A stretch of DNA of 64,000 nucleotides from an uncultured Atopostipes sp. (GCA_910588235.1 CAJUOQ010000002.1:1-64000); one strand, 5' to 3'. Shown: positions 42,914 through 52,245, numbered from the stretch's first letter. Notes: generated by a model from the sequence alone, not told the origin. Made by a program: numbers and translations.

Positions 42914-43020
42914 CAAAAAACCTCCCATACTATAAATATAGAATGGGAGGTGATTTCGAGGTCCCATTTTATGATGTATCGCAAATAGGGCCTTCGTATT
43001 TTCGAAATTTCCGAAAAACG
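42914..43020 (-). promoter_or_regulatory. Attenuator RNA ahead of oppB
   Basis: Same plan as the oppA1 leader. Segment 1 AGGGC (43024-43028) lies within the last codons of the leader peptide and pairs with GCCCT of segment 2, enclosing a hairpin CGTTTTTCG / CGAAAATACG. Segment 2 GCCCTATTT (42983-42991) pairs, with one mismatch, with segment 3 AATGGGAC (42961-42968). Segment 3 AATGGGA pairs perfectly with segment 4 TCCCATT (42942-42948). Segment 4 belongs to the terminator arm of CCTCCCAT / ATGGGAGG, followed by six T (42914-42950). Confidence 0.72.
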
Positions 43021-43065
43021 CTAGCCCTGCTCAAAAATATAAAAAAATAAATTGCGCTGCAACAT
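43021..43065 (-). CDS. Leader peptide of the opp operon (aromatic-rich)
   Basis: A 14-codon frame, MLQRNLFFYIFEQG, with GAGG about ten bases before the ATG. Codons 7-11 are Phe-Phe-Tyr-Ile-Phe, so stalling is expected when aromatic amino acids are scarce. The final Gln-Gly codons overlap the first strand of the attenuator. Supported by the parallel arrangement at oppA1 rather than by homology. Confidence 0.62.
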   Translation of the reverse strand: MLQRNLFFYIFEQG

Positions 43066-43346
43066 AATATCCAACCTCACACTGTTTTTATAGTTAGAAT
43101 TAAATTTCTATTAATATACAGTAAAAGAAATAGGAACTCAACACAAAATGAGAAATAAATTAGAAAGAAAAACAGATAAACAACCTTATTTTGTAGCTTT
43201 TAAGTTTATGTGATGAACATGTAAGGGGTTACTATATATTAGATATTTTAATCTATAATTAATGTAAAAACTTAAATGTTTATAAAATAGACTGCCTCTT
43301 TAAACAAATAGTTATTGAAAGTTAAACGCCATCCTTTTAAAATGAA

Positions 43347-43557
43347 GTTGTTTCGCTCAAAATGAATTACAGCGAAACAAATGGAAAATATCTCGCTCAA
43401 AATGAATTACAGCGAAACAAATGGAAAATATCTCGCTCAAAACGGATTACAGCGAAACAAACGGAGAATATCTCGCTCAAAATGAATTACAGCGAAACAA
43501 ACAGAAAATGTCTCGCTCAAAACAAATTTCACCAAAACAAATTTCACCAAAACAAAT
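43347..43557. repeat. Array B: five tandem 40-bp repeats
   Basis: Five units of the family seen at 33477-33756, in the same orientation. The core is TCGCTCAAAATGAATTACAG followed by CGAAACAAATGGAAAATATC. The 5-bp stem TCGCT / AGCGA replaces the 6-bp stem of array A. A short direct repeat AACAAATTTCACCAA follows. Open frames across it are repeat artefacts. The rest of the 890-bp gap between oppB and the next gene holds the opp leader, and nothing else I can identify. Confidence 0.88.
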
Positions 43558-43646
43558 GAAAAATACGCTCTCAGACCGATTAATAACTCCGAAAAAACTA
43601 AAAAATCAGGAGGTTTTTTTGAGCCAATAGTTTGAAAAGGTCTAAA

Positions 43647-43675
43647 TTAAAAGTTATATGCTTTTATGCTACAAT
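43647..43675 (+). promoter_or_regulatory. Candidate promoter of the FUSC-type gene
   Basis: TTAAAA (43647-43652), 17-base spacer, TACAAT (43670-43675). Confidence 0.45.
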
Positions 43676-43732
43676 TATTTTGAAATTTATATAGAAGAGT
43701 AAACTTAGGATGATATTGAAAGAGGGAAGAAA

Positions 43733-44257
43733 TTGGAAAAATATAAGGAACTGGTTCCTGGTCGACGAATTATGAAAACGACAATTGCTGTTCTCATTAG
43801 TGTGCAGTTATTTTATTTTTTAGGACATTATGACCCTGTGCACGCAGCACTTGCCTGTATTTTAACGATGAGAACAACAAGCGCTGAAACAAAATCGACG
43901 GGTATCAACCGGATTATAGGGACGTTAATCGGAGGGGTTTCTTCTTATGCTTGTTTGCTTCTGTTACAGTCCTTTAATGTAGGAAGTACTTCTAATTTTG
44001 CGCCCTTGGCTGTTGCAATTTTCGTGATGCTGTCGCTCTCCCTTTGTAAAGTGTTAAAATTAGCCCCTTATGCGATGACAATTTCGGCTGTGGTTACAGC
44101 GGTGACTTTACTGTCGCATAATGAGAGCCATTTAGATGCTTTATCCTATGTGACGATCCGGATTATTGAAACCTTTGTAGGCTTTCTCATCGCTTACTTT
44201 GTCAATAAACGACTGCTCCCTAGACGTAAAAAAACAGAGAGTGAGTCGGCTAAATAG
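43733..44257 (+). CDS. Aromatic acid exporter / FUSC family membrane protein
   Basis: A 174-residue membrane protein with four to five helices, PGRRIMKTTIAV and INRIIGTLIGGV being typical of the FUSC/ArAE N-terminal domain. Larger relatives export aromatic acids and fusaric acid; this short form lacks the cytosolic C-terminal domain. It begins with TTG after GAGGGAAGAAA. Confidence 0.78.
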   Translation: MEKYKELVPGRRIMKTTIAVLISVQLFYFLGHYDPVHAALACILTMRTTSAETKSTGINRIIGTLIGGVSSYACLLLLQSFNVGSTSNFAPLAVAIFVMLSLSLCKVLKLAPYAMTISAVVTAVTLLSHNESHLDALSYVTIRIIETFVGFLIAYFVNKRLLPRRKKTESESAK

Positions 44258-44299
44258 TTAAGAATAGATAGAACTAAAATGCAAACATAAGGAGCTGGA

Positions 44300-45082
44300 A
44301 TGACAATGTGTTTGGTCACTTTTATAAAAGACGGACACCCCGATTATCCGTTGATTTTTGTAGCCAATCGTGATGAAGCTTATGATCAACCGGCAGTCGC
44401 TTTACATCGCTGGGTCGACGCTCCAGCAGTGACGGCGGGAATGGATCTAAAAGCGTTCGGGACTTGGCTCGGCTATACAGATAGTGGACGATTTATTGCG
44501 GTACTAAATCATCCCTTTACCGACTGGAAGCCAACAACAAACTCGCCCCGTTCGCGCGGCCAATTGCTACGTGATTATTTGACGAAAAATATGACGATGA
44601 CAGATTTTGAAAAATACTTAGAGACGAATCGGACGCAATATCACGGGTTTCACTTACTGTATGGGACCTTTTCAGATTTACGCTATTATTCAAATATTGA
44701 AAATACTTTTCAAGCGTTTGAACCGGGGATTCACTGCTTAGCTAATACGTTTGATGATTTGAGCAATTCTCGCCGCGATCGTGCAGGAGATTTATTAAAC
44801 ACCTATGTTGCAACGCATTCAAAAAGCTTAAAGCTGGAGGAGTTAACAGCGCTCTTGGCCGATAAACAAGTCGCAGAAACGATGGAAGATTACCCCGCCG
44901 AATTAGATTACGAAACAGCTTTGAAGAGTTCTTCTATTTTTATCCAAGGAGAAGATTTTGGAACAGTAGGAACTACCGCGATCTTAGTCGGAAAAGATGG
45001 GAAAATAAAAACGCGTGAAGTGAAATATAATCGTACCGGTATGACGGAAACGACAACGAAGGAACAGCAATTAAACATTTAA
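44300..45082 (+). CDS. NRDE (TANGO2) family protein
   Basis: A 260-residue protein with the signature FVANRDEAYDQPA near the N-terminus, which names the family. The family often begins Met-Cys, and an in-frame ATG at 44306 would give MCLVTF with Cys at position 2; the ATG at 44300 is better spaced from AAGGAG. NRDE proteins look like Ntn-hydrolases; relatives have been linked to haem or acyl-CoA handling. The role here is unknown. Confidence 0.88.
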   Translation: MTMCLVTFIKDGHPDYPLIFVANRDEAYDQPAVALHRWVDAPAVTAGMDLKAFGTWLGYTDSGRFIAVLNHPFTDWKPTTNSPRSRGQLLRDYLTKNMTMTDFEKYLETNRTQYHGFHLLYGTFSDLRYYSNIENTFQAFEPGIHCLANTFDDLSNSRRDRAGDLLNTYVATHSKSLKLEELTALLADKQVAETMEDYPAELDYETALKSSSIFIQGEDFGTVGTTAILVGKDGKIKTREVKYNRTGMTETTTKEQQLNI

Positions 45083-45090
45083 AAATGTTG

Positions 45091-45131
45091 AGCCATTTAT
45101 ACCAATGAAAGTTCGTATGGATGGCTTTTTA
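45091..45131 (+). terminator. Terminator after the NRDE gene
   Basis: AGCCAT / ATGGCT with a long loop and TTTTT. Confidence 0.6.
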
Positions 45132-45206
45132 TTTGGCGAAAAGCAGCCGGTCAGGAAAGATTTTTGTTATGATTGAAGTAACGTTATTTAGAAATGGAGT
45201 TTCGAT

Positions 45207-46346
45207 ATGCGCATATTACATACGGCCGATTGGCATCTAGGAAAAATTGTTAATGAATTTTCGATGCTGGCCTTGCAAGAGGAATATTTAAAAGAATTAG
45301 TGACACAAACGAAAAAGTTAGAACTGGATGCGCTGATTGTAGCGGGTGATTTATATGACCGAGCGATTCCGCCCAAAGAAGCGGTCAGCTTAGCTAATCG
45401 AGTGTTTACGAAGTTAACCCAAGAAGTGGGGATACCTGTATTAGTGATCGCCGGAAATCATGACAGCAATGAACGAATAGAATATGGCGCAGAACTCCTA
45501 GCAAGTAGTGATTTGTATATTGAAGGGACCACAAAAGAAGCGGTTCGCAAAGTCACTATAAAGGATAGTCATTTTTATCTTGTTCCTTATGATGACCATC
45601 GGAATATTCGGGGCGTCTTAAAGGATGAAACGATTCGTACACCAGAAGATGCTTTAAAAGCCCAACTTTCACAGGTACAAGAAGACTGGGATCCCGACGC
45701 AATCAATATTTTATTGTATCACGGATTTATCATCAATCAATCAACGGATCAGGTGCTGGAAGAATCCGATTCAGAACGCGCACTCAACGTTGGTACAGTA
45801 GATTTTGTGCCTGCTGAATTAGTGGAAGCTTTTGATTATGTTGCCTTAGGCCATTTACATAAAGCTCAAAAAGTAAAAAGTGATTTTATTCGCTATAGTG
45901 GCTCCCCTTTAAAGTATTCAAAATCAGAAGCCAATCATTGGAAACAGAACTTATTGGTAGAAGTATCCAAAGAGGGTGTACAGGTCGATCCGATCGAGAT
46001 TCAACCGAGTAAAGACTTGCGTGTTGTCCGCGGCTTATTTGAAGATATTTTAAAAGAAACTTCCGAAGACTATCTCTTTTTTGAATTAGAAGATCAGGAG
46101 TATATCTTAGATGCGATGAATCGCTTGCGACGAAATTACCCTTATGCCATGGGACTTGAATATATTCATCATAAAAAACAAGAACAGCTGGATGTTTATC
46201 ATTCCAAAGAACATTTGGAAACAAAAAGTTCCCAAAGCTTATTTGCTGACTTTTATGAGCAACATCGGGGAATACCGTTAAATGATGATCAGCAGCAGGC
46301 TGTTGTCGAAACATTTGAAGAAATTGAAGCGGAGGAAAAGATGTAA
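45207..46346 (+). CDS. sbcD: Exonuclease subunit SbcD
   Basis: Mre11-type nuclease of 379 residues with the phosphoesterase motifs HTADWHLGK, VAGDLYDR, AGNHDS and GHLHKAQ. With SbcC it cuts hairpins and protein-blocked ends. Its stop codon overlaps the sbcC start (TAATG), ensuring joint synthesis. Confidence 0.96.
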   Translation: MRILHTADWHLGKIVNEFSMLALQEEYLKELVTQTKKLELDALIVAGDLYDRAIPPKEAVSLANRVFTKLTQEVGIPVLVIAGNHDSNERIEYGAELLASSDLYIEGTTKEAVRKVTIKDSHFYLVPYDDHRNIRGVLKDETIRTPEDALKAQLSQVQEDWDPDAINILLYHGFIINQSTDQVLEESDSERALNVGTVDFVPAELVEAFDYVALGHLHKAQKVKSDFIRYSGSPLKYSKSEANHWKQNLLVEVSKEGVQVDPIEIQPSKDLRVVRGLFEDILKETSEDYLFFELEDQEYILDAMNRLRRNYPYAMGLEYIHHKKQEQLDVYHSKEHLETKSSQSLFADFYEQHRGIPLNDDQQQAVVETFEEIEAEEKM

Positions 46347-49300
46347 TGCGACCGATCCAACTAACAATCAATGCTTTTGGCCCTTACCGAGGAAAGGTAG
46401 ATTTAGATTTTACTTCCTTTGGTTCGTCTTCCATCTTTTTGGTGACGGGTCCAACAGGCTCAGGAAAGACAACCATTTTTGATGCGCTCACATATGCTTT
46501 GTTTAATCATGCCAGTGGTCAAGCTCGGGAACTCGATATGTTGAAATCGCAATTTGCGACGGATGAAGATTTTTGCTTTGTCGAATTGACTTTCGAGATT
46601 GGACAAGCGATTTATCGTGTAAAACGGAGTCCTCAACAAATTGGCCCGGGCGCTCGTGTGAAGACACGAGAATTGCCAGCAGAAGTTGAATTTTATAAAG
46701 AAGATCAATTACTTGCTACAGGGCGTAATGCTAATGAATCCATCAAAGATTTATTAGGTCTTTCTTTTGAACAGTTTCGGCAAATTGTGATGTTACCCCA
46801 AGGCGAATTTCGTCGATTACTACAATCCAATAGTAGTGAAAAGGAAGAGATTTTCAGAAATATTTTTGGCACAGAACATCTCCAAGATTTTCAAGAAGTT
46901 CTCAAAGAAAAACGTAAAAATCTAAGAGATAAATTTAAGACGTATGAAACAAGGTTAGAACAGTCCCTTGCGTCTATTGCAGTCGAAGAGGACACAGCGC
47001 TAACACAAGCGATTGAACAAGCGGATTATGGAAAAGTATTAGAAATACTTGAAGCCTGGTTGGCGGAAGGAAATAAAAAATTAGCGACTACGAGAGCAGA
47101 AATCAAAACTTTCAGTCAAACGGAAAAAGAACACGAAACGTTTATTGACTTATTAAAAGAACAAGAAGTTTTAGAACAAGCGGAGAAAGAATTGGCTACT
47201 TTAGAAAAAGAAATTTCAGAAAAGAAAGACGCTCTAAAGTTAAATCAGCAAGCGACAGAAGTTCATAAAGAACAAAAAGCGTATGAAAAAATAGTCAAAG
47301 AGTTTACACAGATTGAAGCGAATTTATCTGAAAACTTAGAAGCTCAGAAAAAAATCCAAGAAGAGCTGCAAACACTTACTCAAAAAAATAAAGAAACCAA
47401 AGAAGCGGAACAACAACTCGATACCGTTCGCCAAGAAATTAAGAAACTCGAAGTAGAACAGGAAAAGTTCGCTGAACGCGAACAGAAAAAACAAGCATTG
47501 GATGAAAAGAACAGCCAATTAAAAAATATCGATCAACAGCTTGCAACGCTTGAAAAAACGTCTGAAAAATTTGCTGAAGAAATAAAGGCTCTAACCGCTG
47601 ATCTCGAAAAAATTCAAACCTGGCGGGAAGAATTGGCAAATGCTCAAAAGAAACAAGAAGAGTTAAAAGAATCCAAGACCTTACTTCAGAAAAAAATAGA
47701 AACTTTAGAAAATATTTTAACGTTACAAGCTGAATTAGCGACTTTATTGAAAGAAAATAAAACAACTTCCGAACAGTATCAAAAAGCACAAAAAGAGTAT
47801 GAAGAAGCGCGCCAACAGTACTTTAGCAATTTAGCAGGAGTTTTAGTCGGAGAGCTGGAGGAAGAAAAACCTTGTCCCGTGTGTGGGTCGGTTCACCATC
47901 CGCAGCCTGCACTGATCTCTCCGGATGCGATTACCGAAGAAGAACTACAAGAGTATGAAGCAGCACGCGATGAGCGTAAAGCTTTATATACAAAAAAATC
48001 GGCCGCAATGGAAGAAAAAGCCAAACAACTAAAAGTGGAAGAAGCACGTCTGGGCGTTTTTGAGGAAGATTATGAAGAAGGGTTAACTTCCTCTCAAGAA
48101 GAAGCTGGGGACGTGACAGAAAAGTTAGCTGAAAATAAAGAGTATGTGGAGCATTTAGAGGAAAAATTGAGCCAAGAACAGGCTTGGCGAAAAGATTTAG
48201 AAACAGCCCAAACAGCTGCTCAGGAAAATCAGCTAAAGCTCACTCAAGAAAAAAGTAACGCAACAAATATGGAGGAAAAGATTGAAGAACTGGAAGTAGA
48301 GCTAAAAGAGATTGATGAAAATCTACATTTTTCTTCCGCAGCAGAACTTCAAACAGAAATTGAGCAACAGACAGCCACCATTCAACGCGTGCAAAAAGAA
48401 GCGGAAACTGTTCGAAATGAATTAGCTGAGAAAACCAATCAACAAATACAAACTGAAACCTCTATCGCTATGTTAGAAACACAAAAGGAGAAAAACAAAG
48501 AAGCCCAAACTGAACAAAAGGAAACCGTGGATGCGTTACTTGAAAAGTATTCATTTGCTGAAGCGATTGAAACTTATTTATTAAGTGATGAGACCGTACA
48601 AACTTATGAAAAAGAAGTCAAGCAGTATGAAGAGGAAAAACTTTATACCACACGGCAATTAACGAAAATCAAAGAACAGTTAGAAAGCACAGATGACTTG
48701 GGCTCGATGACTGAAATTGAAGAAAACTTAAGCAAAATAAAAGTAGAAAAAGAAGCGTTGGAAGATAGACGGGATGCACTCATTGCGGAAAACAGTAAAC
48801 ATCAAAATTCATTGGCTGAAATAAAAGCCAACTATCAGGAAAGCCAAAAGATTTATAAACCGCTCTCTATTTACGAAGAGCTGGCAGAAATTGCGAATGG
48901 GTCAACGAAAACAAGTTATGTATCTTTTGAACGTTATGTTTTGAGTATTTATTTTGAAGAAGTCCTTTTTGCAGCTAACCAACGTTTTGAAGTAATGACT
49001 AGTGGTCGTTACGAACTTGTTCGTCGGAAAGATCGAATCAAAGGAGCCGGTCCAGAAGGTTTAGAAATTGATGTGTTTGACCGGTATGCCGGAGCTACGC
49101 GAAGTGTGAAAACCTTGAGTGGGGGCGAAACCTTTAAAGCCTCTTTATCGTTGGCGTTAGGCTTGAGCGATGTCATCCAGAGCGAACAAGGCGGGGTCCA
49201 TGTGGACACGCTTTTCATTGACGAAGGATTTGGGACTTTAGATGCGGATTCTTTAGAAATGGCCATTGAAACGCTGATGGAATTACAGTCCACCGGTCGT

Positions 49301-49408
49301 TTAATTGGTGTTATTTCCCATGTAGATGAATTAAAAGATCGCATTCCATCACGCATCGTCGTCGAAAACCAACAAGAAGGTAGTCACGCACGAATTGAAG
49401 TTGAGTAA
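46346..49408 (+). CDS. sbcC: Exonuclease subunit SbcC
   Basis: Rad50-type SMC-like ATPase of 1020 residues. Walker A GPTGSGKTT lies at about residues 35-43. Two long coiled coils flank the zinc hook CPVCGSVHHP near residue 508. Near the C-terminus are the signature TLSGGETFKASL and Walker B DTLFIDEGFGTLD. It works with SbcD, to whose gene it is translationally coupled. Confidence 0.96.
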   Translation: MRPIQLTINAFGPYRGKVDLDFTSFGSSSIFLVTGPTGSGKTTIFDALTYALFNHASGQARELDMLKSQFATDEDFCFVELTFEIGQAIYRVKRSPQQIGPGARVKTRELPAEVEFYKEDQLLATGRNANESIKDLLGLSFEQFRQIVMLPQGEFRRLLQSNSSEKEEIFRNIFGTEHLQDFQEVLKEKRKNLRDKFKTYETRLEQSLASIAVEEDTALTQAIEQADYGKVLEILEAWLAEGNKKLATTRAEIKTFSQTEKEHETFIDLLKEQEVLEQAEKELATLEKEISEKKDALKLNQQATEVHKEQKAYEKIVKEFTQIEANLSENLEAQKKIQEELQTLTQKNKETKEAEQQLDTVRQEIKKLEVEQEKFAEREQKKQALDEKNSQLKNIDQQLATLEKTSEKFAEEIKALTADLEKIQTWREELANAQKKQEELKESKTLLQKKIETLENILTLQAELATLLKENKTTSEQYQKAQKEYEEARQQYFSNLAGVLVGELEEEKPCPVCGSVHHPQPALISPDAITEEELQEYEAARDERKALYTKKSAAMEEKAKQLKVEEARLGVFEEDYEEGLTSSQEEAGDVTEKLAENKEYVEHLEEKLSQEQAWRKDLETAQTAAQENQLKLTQEKSNATNMEEKIEELEVELKEIDENLHFSSAAELQTEIEQQTATIQRVQKEAETVRNELAEKTNQQIQTETSIAMLETQKEKNKEAQTEQKETVDALLEKYSFAEAIETYLLSDETVQTYEKEVKQYEEEKLYTTRQLTKIKEQLESTDDLGSMTEIEENLSKIKVEKEALEDRRDALIAENSKHQNSLAEIKANYQESQKIYKPLSIYEELAEIANGSTKTSYVSFERYVLSIYFEEVLFAANQRFEVMTSGRYELVRRKDRIKGAGPEGLEIDVFDRYAGATRSVKTLSGGETFKASLSLALGLSDVIQSEQGGVHVDTLFIDEGFGTLDADSLEMAIETLMELQSTGRLIGVISHVDELKDRIPSRIVVENQQEGSHARIEVE

Positions 49409-49626
49409 GGACAAAAACAAGAGAAGTAATACTTATTCATTAAAGGTCGGTGTGGTTTGCTTTGACGCTAAAAATCACAGGGGAATTTCTATCTATTGTA
49501 ATGGTGAAAAATGATGATAAAAAGATCTGAAGTTAAGTCAGAGCTGACGTTTACCGCTTCTTATACGTCCTTTAAATCCTCCTTAAAATAGCCGAAAGCA
49601 TAAGGAAAACCGATTCAAATTTGGAT

Positions 49627-49655
49627 TTGTTTTTATAAGTCATGACCGTTACAAT
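49627..49655 (+). promoter_or_regulatory. Candidate promoter of the 111-residue membrane protein
   Basis: TTGTTT (49627-49632), 17-base spacer, TACAAT (49650-49655). The 282-bp gap after sbcC shows nothing else I can identify. Confidence 0.5.
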
Positions 49656-49690
49656 GGGAATAAATATGATGAAATAAAGGAAGCGATGAA

Positions 49691-50026
49691 ATGCAACTTC
49701 TTATTCAACAAGCTGTTTTAACAGATTTCCGACCGATTTTTATTACATTGATTGGGATTCTAGTTGTTTTCTTAGGATTATCATTTATCCGACAGCGAAA
49801 TCAAACGATTTCTTTTGCGACCGTTTTGACTGTGTCGATTACCCATTTGATTCTTGGTGGTGTAGTATTTTATGCAGAAAGTAATCTTGTGCAAATGTCT
49901 GAATTTACAGCGGATGATATTACCTTATACTTGTTTATAGCGATTGTGGTTCTTGCGATTGCTAACCCTATTGTTTATCGAGTTAGGAATAATAAAAGAC
50001 AACAACGCTATCGTTATCGAGGGTAA
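49691..50026 (+). CDS. Small membrane protein of unknown function
   Basis: A 111-residue protein with three hydrophobic helices (about residues 13-32, 42-61 and 80-97) and a very basic C-terminus (RVRNNKRQQRYRYRG). I do not recognise the family. It has AAAGGAAG before its ATG, its own promoter and a terminator, so it is likely a real single gene. Confidence 0.75.
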   Translation: MQLLIQQAVLTDFRPIFITLIGILVVFLGLSFIRQRNQTISFATVLTVSITHLILGGVVFYAESNLVQMSEFTADDITLYLFIAIVVLAIANPIVYRVRNNKRQQRYRYRG

Positions 50027-50036
50027 TAAAAAAATA

Positions 50037-50107
50037 GAGAGTTGTTTTCAAAGGATAAACCGATCTAAAAGTTAGAAGGTTTATACGATGAGAACAACTC
50101 TTTTTTA
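50037..50107. terminator. Bidirectional terminator
   Basis: AGAGTTGTT / AACAACTCT outer stem, AAACC / GGTTT inner stem and T runs, between converging genes. Confidence 0.85.
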
Positions 50108-50108
50108 T

Positions 50109-52001
50109 TTATTCTTTTTTATTGGTTTGACGAAAATAAGTTCTGAGTCCAATGAAAAGGGCAGAGAAGATAAGAACGCCTAACAGAATCTGAAGGGGTG
50201 AGCTAAAAAAGCTTTCTTCGTTTGTTTCTATATCCTCTTTTTCCGGCGTGACATTTTCTGGTTCTTCCGTTGTTTCTGGCGGCACCTCTTTGGAATCAAA
50301 GAAACCGAGTGCGCTTGTATGTCTTGTTCTTAAAACAGCACTTTCTCCATCAATTGTACTTTCAGAAGGTTTCCATGCTTGTTCTTGTTTGTCCCAATAG
50401 TAAGCTTTTAAGGACTCTAAATCTTCAATATCTGTCTGACTTAAGTCAAATCTGACTTCCATCCAAGTTGGGTAAGCACTTCTTTTAACATCTTTTTGGA
50501 AAATAGAAGTGGTATAAATATCGGTCACGGCACCAGCTTGACGTTCTACACCTGTTGGAACCCCTTCATAAAAGCGAAGGATAGCTTCTCCCGGTAAAAA
50601 GTTTCCGGGTGGAACAGTCCAAGTGACATTTTCACGGGCAAGAATCAGTGTGATATTTCTTTCCCTAATTTCGGAAATTTGTGCTTCACTGACATAGAGT
50701 GGGCTCAATCCATCTAACCAAATTTCTAAAGTCCCACCATCCTCTACGAGCGGGATAATAGCTTCATCAATGGAACCGCCATCTCCTTGATCAATAGCTT
50801 CTGTCTGATGGTATGCTAAGGAGCCCTCATCGCCATTGTCCGCTGTTCGGGAAGAAGTAGGTTTACGAACCGCGAAATCTTCTTCCGTTAAATTCTCTTC
50901 CTCGGTTATTTCTGGCTTTTCTATCGGTTCTTCGGGTTCTTCAGCTGGCTCTTGTGGTTCGACATTAGCGATTTGTTCATCGGGGACATAGCGCAACAAA
51001 CCGTATCCGAAGAGACCCGGATCTCCAATGCTAGCGGCTTGTTGTTGCATAATTTTTCGAATTTCTTCCCCGCGTGCGTTATATTTTTGCATTAAAATCG
51101 CAGCAAGTCCCGCTGCATGAGGTGCTGCCTGCGACGACCCACTCATAAAAATATAAGGATAGCTATAAGTACTTTCAGGAATTGAAAGTCCTCCGATATT
51201 GACACCAGGCGCAGCAAACTCATTTTCTTGTCCATAAATAATATCCAATGCAGGTTGCAAACGTTCATCAACCGCTGTGACGGCAACCACTTCTGAATAA
51301 TTCGCAGGATAATTTACCGTGTCATTCCCATTTCCAGAAGCTGCAATAATCATAATTCCTTGTGCATGTGCTTCGTGAATAGCTTGGTAAAGCTCTTCAT
51401 CGTGATAAGTTAAACCAGAACTGATCACGATGATATCTGCATCAATCGCCATCGCATCATAGATCCCTTTCGTTACACTCGCTGTATCTGTAGAAACGGC
51501 GCCTTCCTCATCCATATCTCCTTCATGGTAGATCTTAATCCCATAGAGATCAGCCCCGGGAGCTACCCCTTCATAAGTGGTTCCAGCATGCGCACCGATA
51601 ATTCCAGCAATATGGGTGCCGTGTCCTGAATGATCATTGGACCAAGGATCATCAGAAAAAACGGAATCGCCTCCGGCCATCGTTAAATCTGGATGATTAT
51701 GGAAAAAACCCGTATCTAAGACAGCGATAGTCACTCCTTCGCCTGTAAAACCATCGGCCCAGGCTTGTCCAATATTCATCGCATTATGATTCCATTGTGA
51801 CTGCATCGTACTTTCATCGGTCACAATGTTTTCTGAAATAAAGTCATTCGTCACTTCTTCTTCAGCATTTACAGTTGTTTGCTCACTAGGGAAGGGAGAG
51901 AGTGTGGCAATGAATGCGTTGTTATAGATAGTTGGTAGAGCCAAAAAGAATACAAAAAGTAGATTGAATATCAAAATTTTTAATTGAGAATTTTTATTCA
52001 C
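50109..52001 (-). CDS. Membrane-anchored subtilisin-like serine protease
   Basis: Secreted S8 protease of 630 residues. Order: signal peptide (residues 8-30), short pro-region, catalytic domain with Asp96 in AVLDTGFF, His127 in HGTHIAG and Ser290 in GSSQAAPHAAG, an acidic Pro/Glu linker (about 340-380), a beta-rich region, and a C-terminal membrane helix (ILLGVLIFSALFIGL) with a basic tail. It should act at the outer cell surface, perhaps feeding peptides to the Opp system; that link is inference. A promoter TTACAT-N17-TATGAT lies upstream. Confidence 0.93.
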   Translation of the reverse strand: MNKNSQLKILIFNLLFVFFLALPTIYNNAFIATLSPFPSEQTTVNAEEEVTNDFISENIVTDESTMQSQWNHNAMNIGQAWADGFTGEGVTIAVLDTGFFHNHPDLTMAGGDSVFSDDPWSNDHSGHGTHIAGIIGAHAGTTYEGVAPGADLYGIKIYHEGDMDEEGAVSTDTASVTKGIYDAMAIDADIIVISSGLTYHDEELYQAIHEAHAQGIMIIAASGNGNDTVNYPANYSEVVAVTAVDERLQPALDIIYGQENEFAAPGVNIGGLSIPESTYSYPYIFMSGSSQAAPHAAGLAAILMQKYNARGEEIRKIMQQQAASIGDPGLFGYGLLRYVPDEQIANVEPQEPAEEPEEPIEKPEITEEENLTEEDFAVRKPTSSRTADNGDEGSLAYHQTEAIDQGDGGSIDEAIIPLVEDGGTLEIWLDGLSPLYVSEAQISEIRERNITLILARENVTWTVPPGNFLPGEAILRFYEGVPTGVERQAGAVTDIYTTSIFQKDVKRSAYPTWMEVRFDLSQTDIEDLESLKAYYWDKQEQAWKPSESTIDGESAVLRTRHTSALGFFDSKEVPPETTEEPENVTPEKEDIETNEESFFSSPLQILLGVLIFSALFIGLRTYFRQTNKKE

Positions 52002-52042
52002 ACACGATCCCTCTCTTCACTGTAGTAAGCTTTGCTATCTTC

Positions 52043-52071
52043 ATCATAACACATTGTGACAAATAATGTAA
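52043..52071 (-). promoter_or_regulatory. Promoter of the subtilase gene
   Basis: On the minus strand TTACAT (52066-52071), 17-base spacer and TATGAT (52043-52048). Confidence 0.6.
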
Positions 52072-52190
52072 CTTTTATGTAATAATTGAAACAAACAGGT
52101 ATTTTTAATATTAGTCGTATTATAGTATCTATGAAACATTTTTTCAGAGATAACGTTTAGAGAGCGCTTACTCATTCGAATAGACATATA

Positions 52191-52231
52191 AAAAAGATGT
52201 ACTTTATCCTGATAGAATAAAGTACATCTTT
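52191..52231 (-). terminator. Terminator after the M24-like gene
   Basis: AAAGATGTACTTTAT / ATAAAGTACATCTTT, 15 perfect pairs with a short loop. Confidence 0.85.
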
Positions 52232-52245
52232 GTATTTTTTGTTTT

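Noticed and set aside
43362..43630. Open frames of 65-69 codons with repeated NGKYLAQNE-like peptides
   Set aside because: They come from reading through the 40-bp repeat, whose length shifts the frame each unit; no ribosome site or promoter.
45886..46371. 161-codon frame on the minus strand across sbcD
   Set aside because: Overlaps a conserved gene on the other strand, with no family features.
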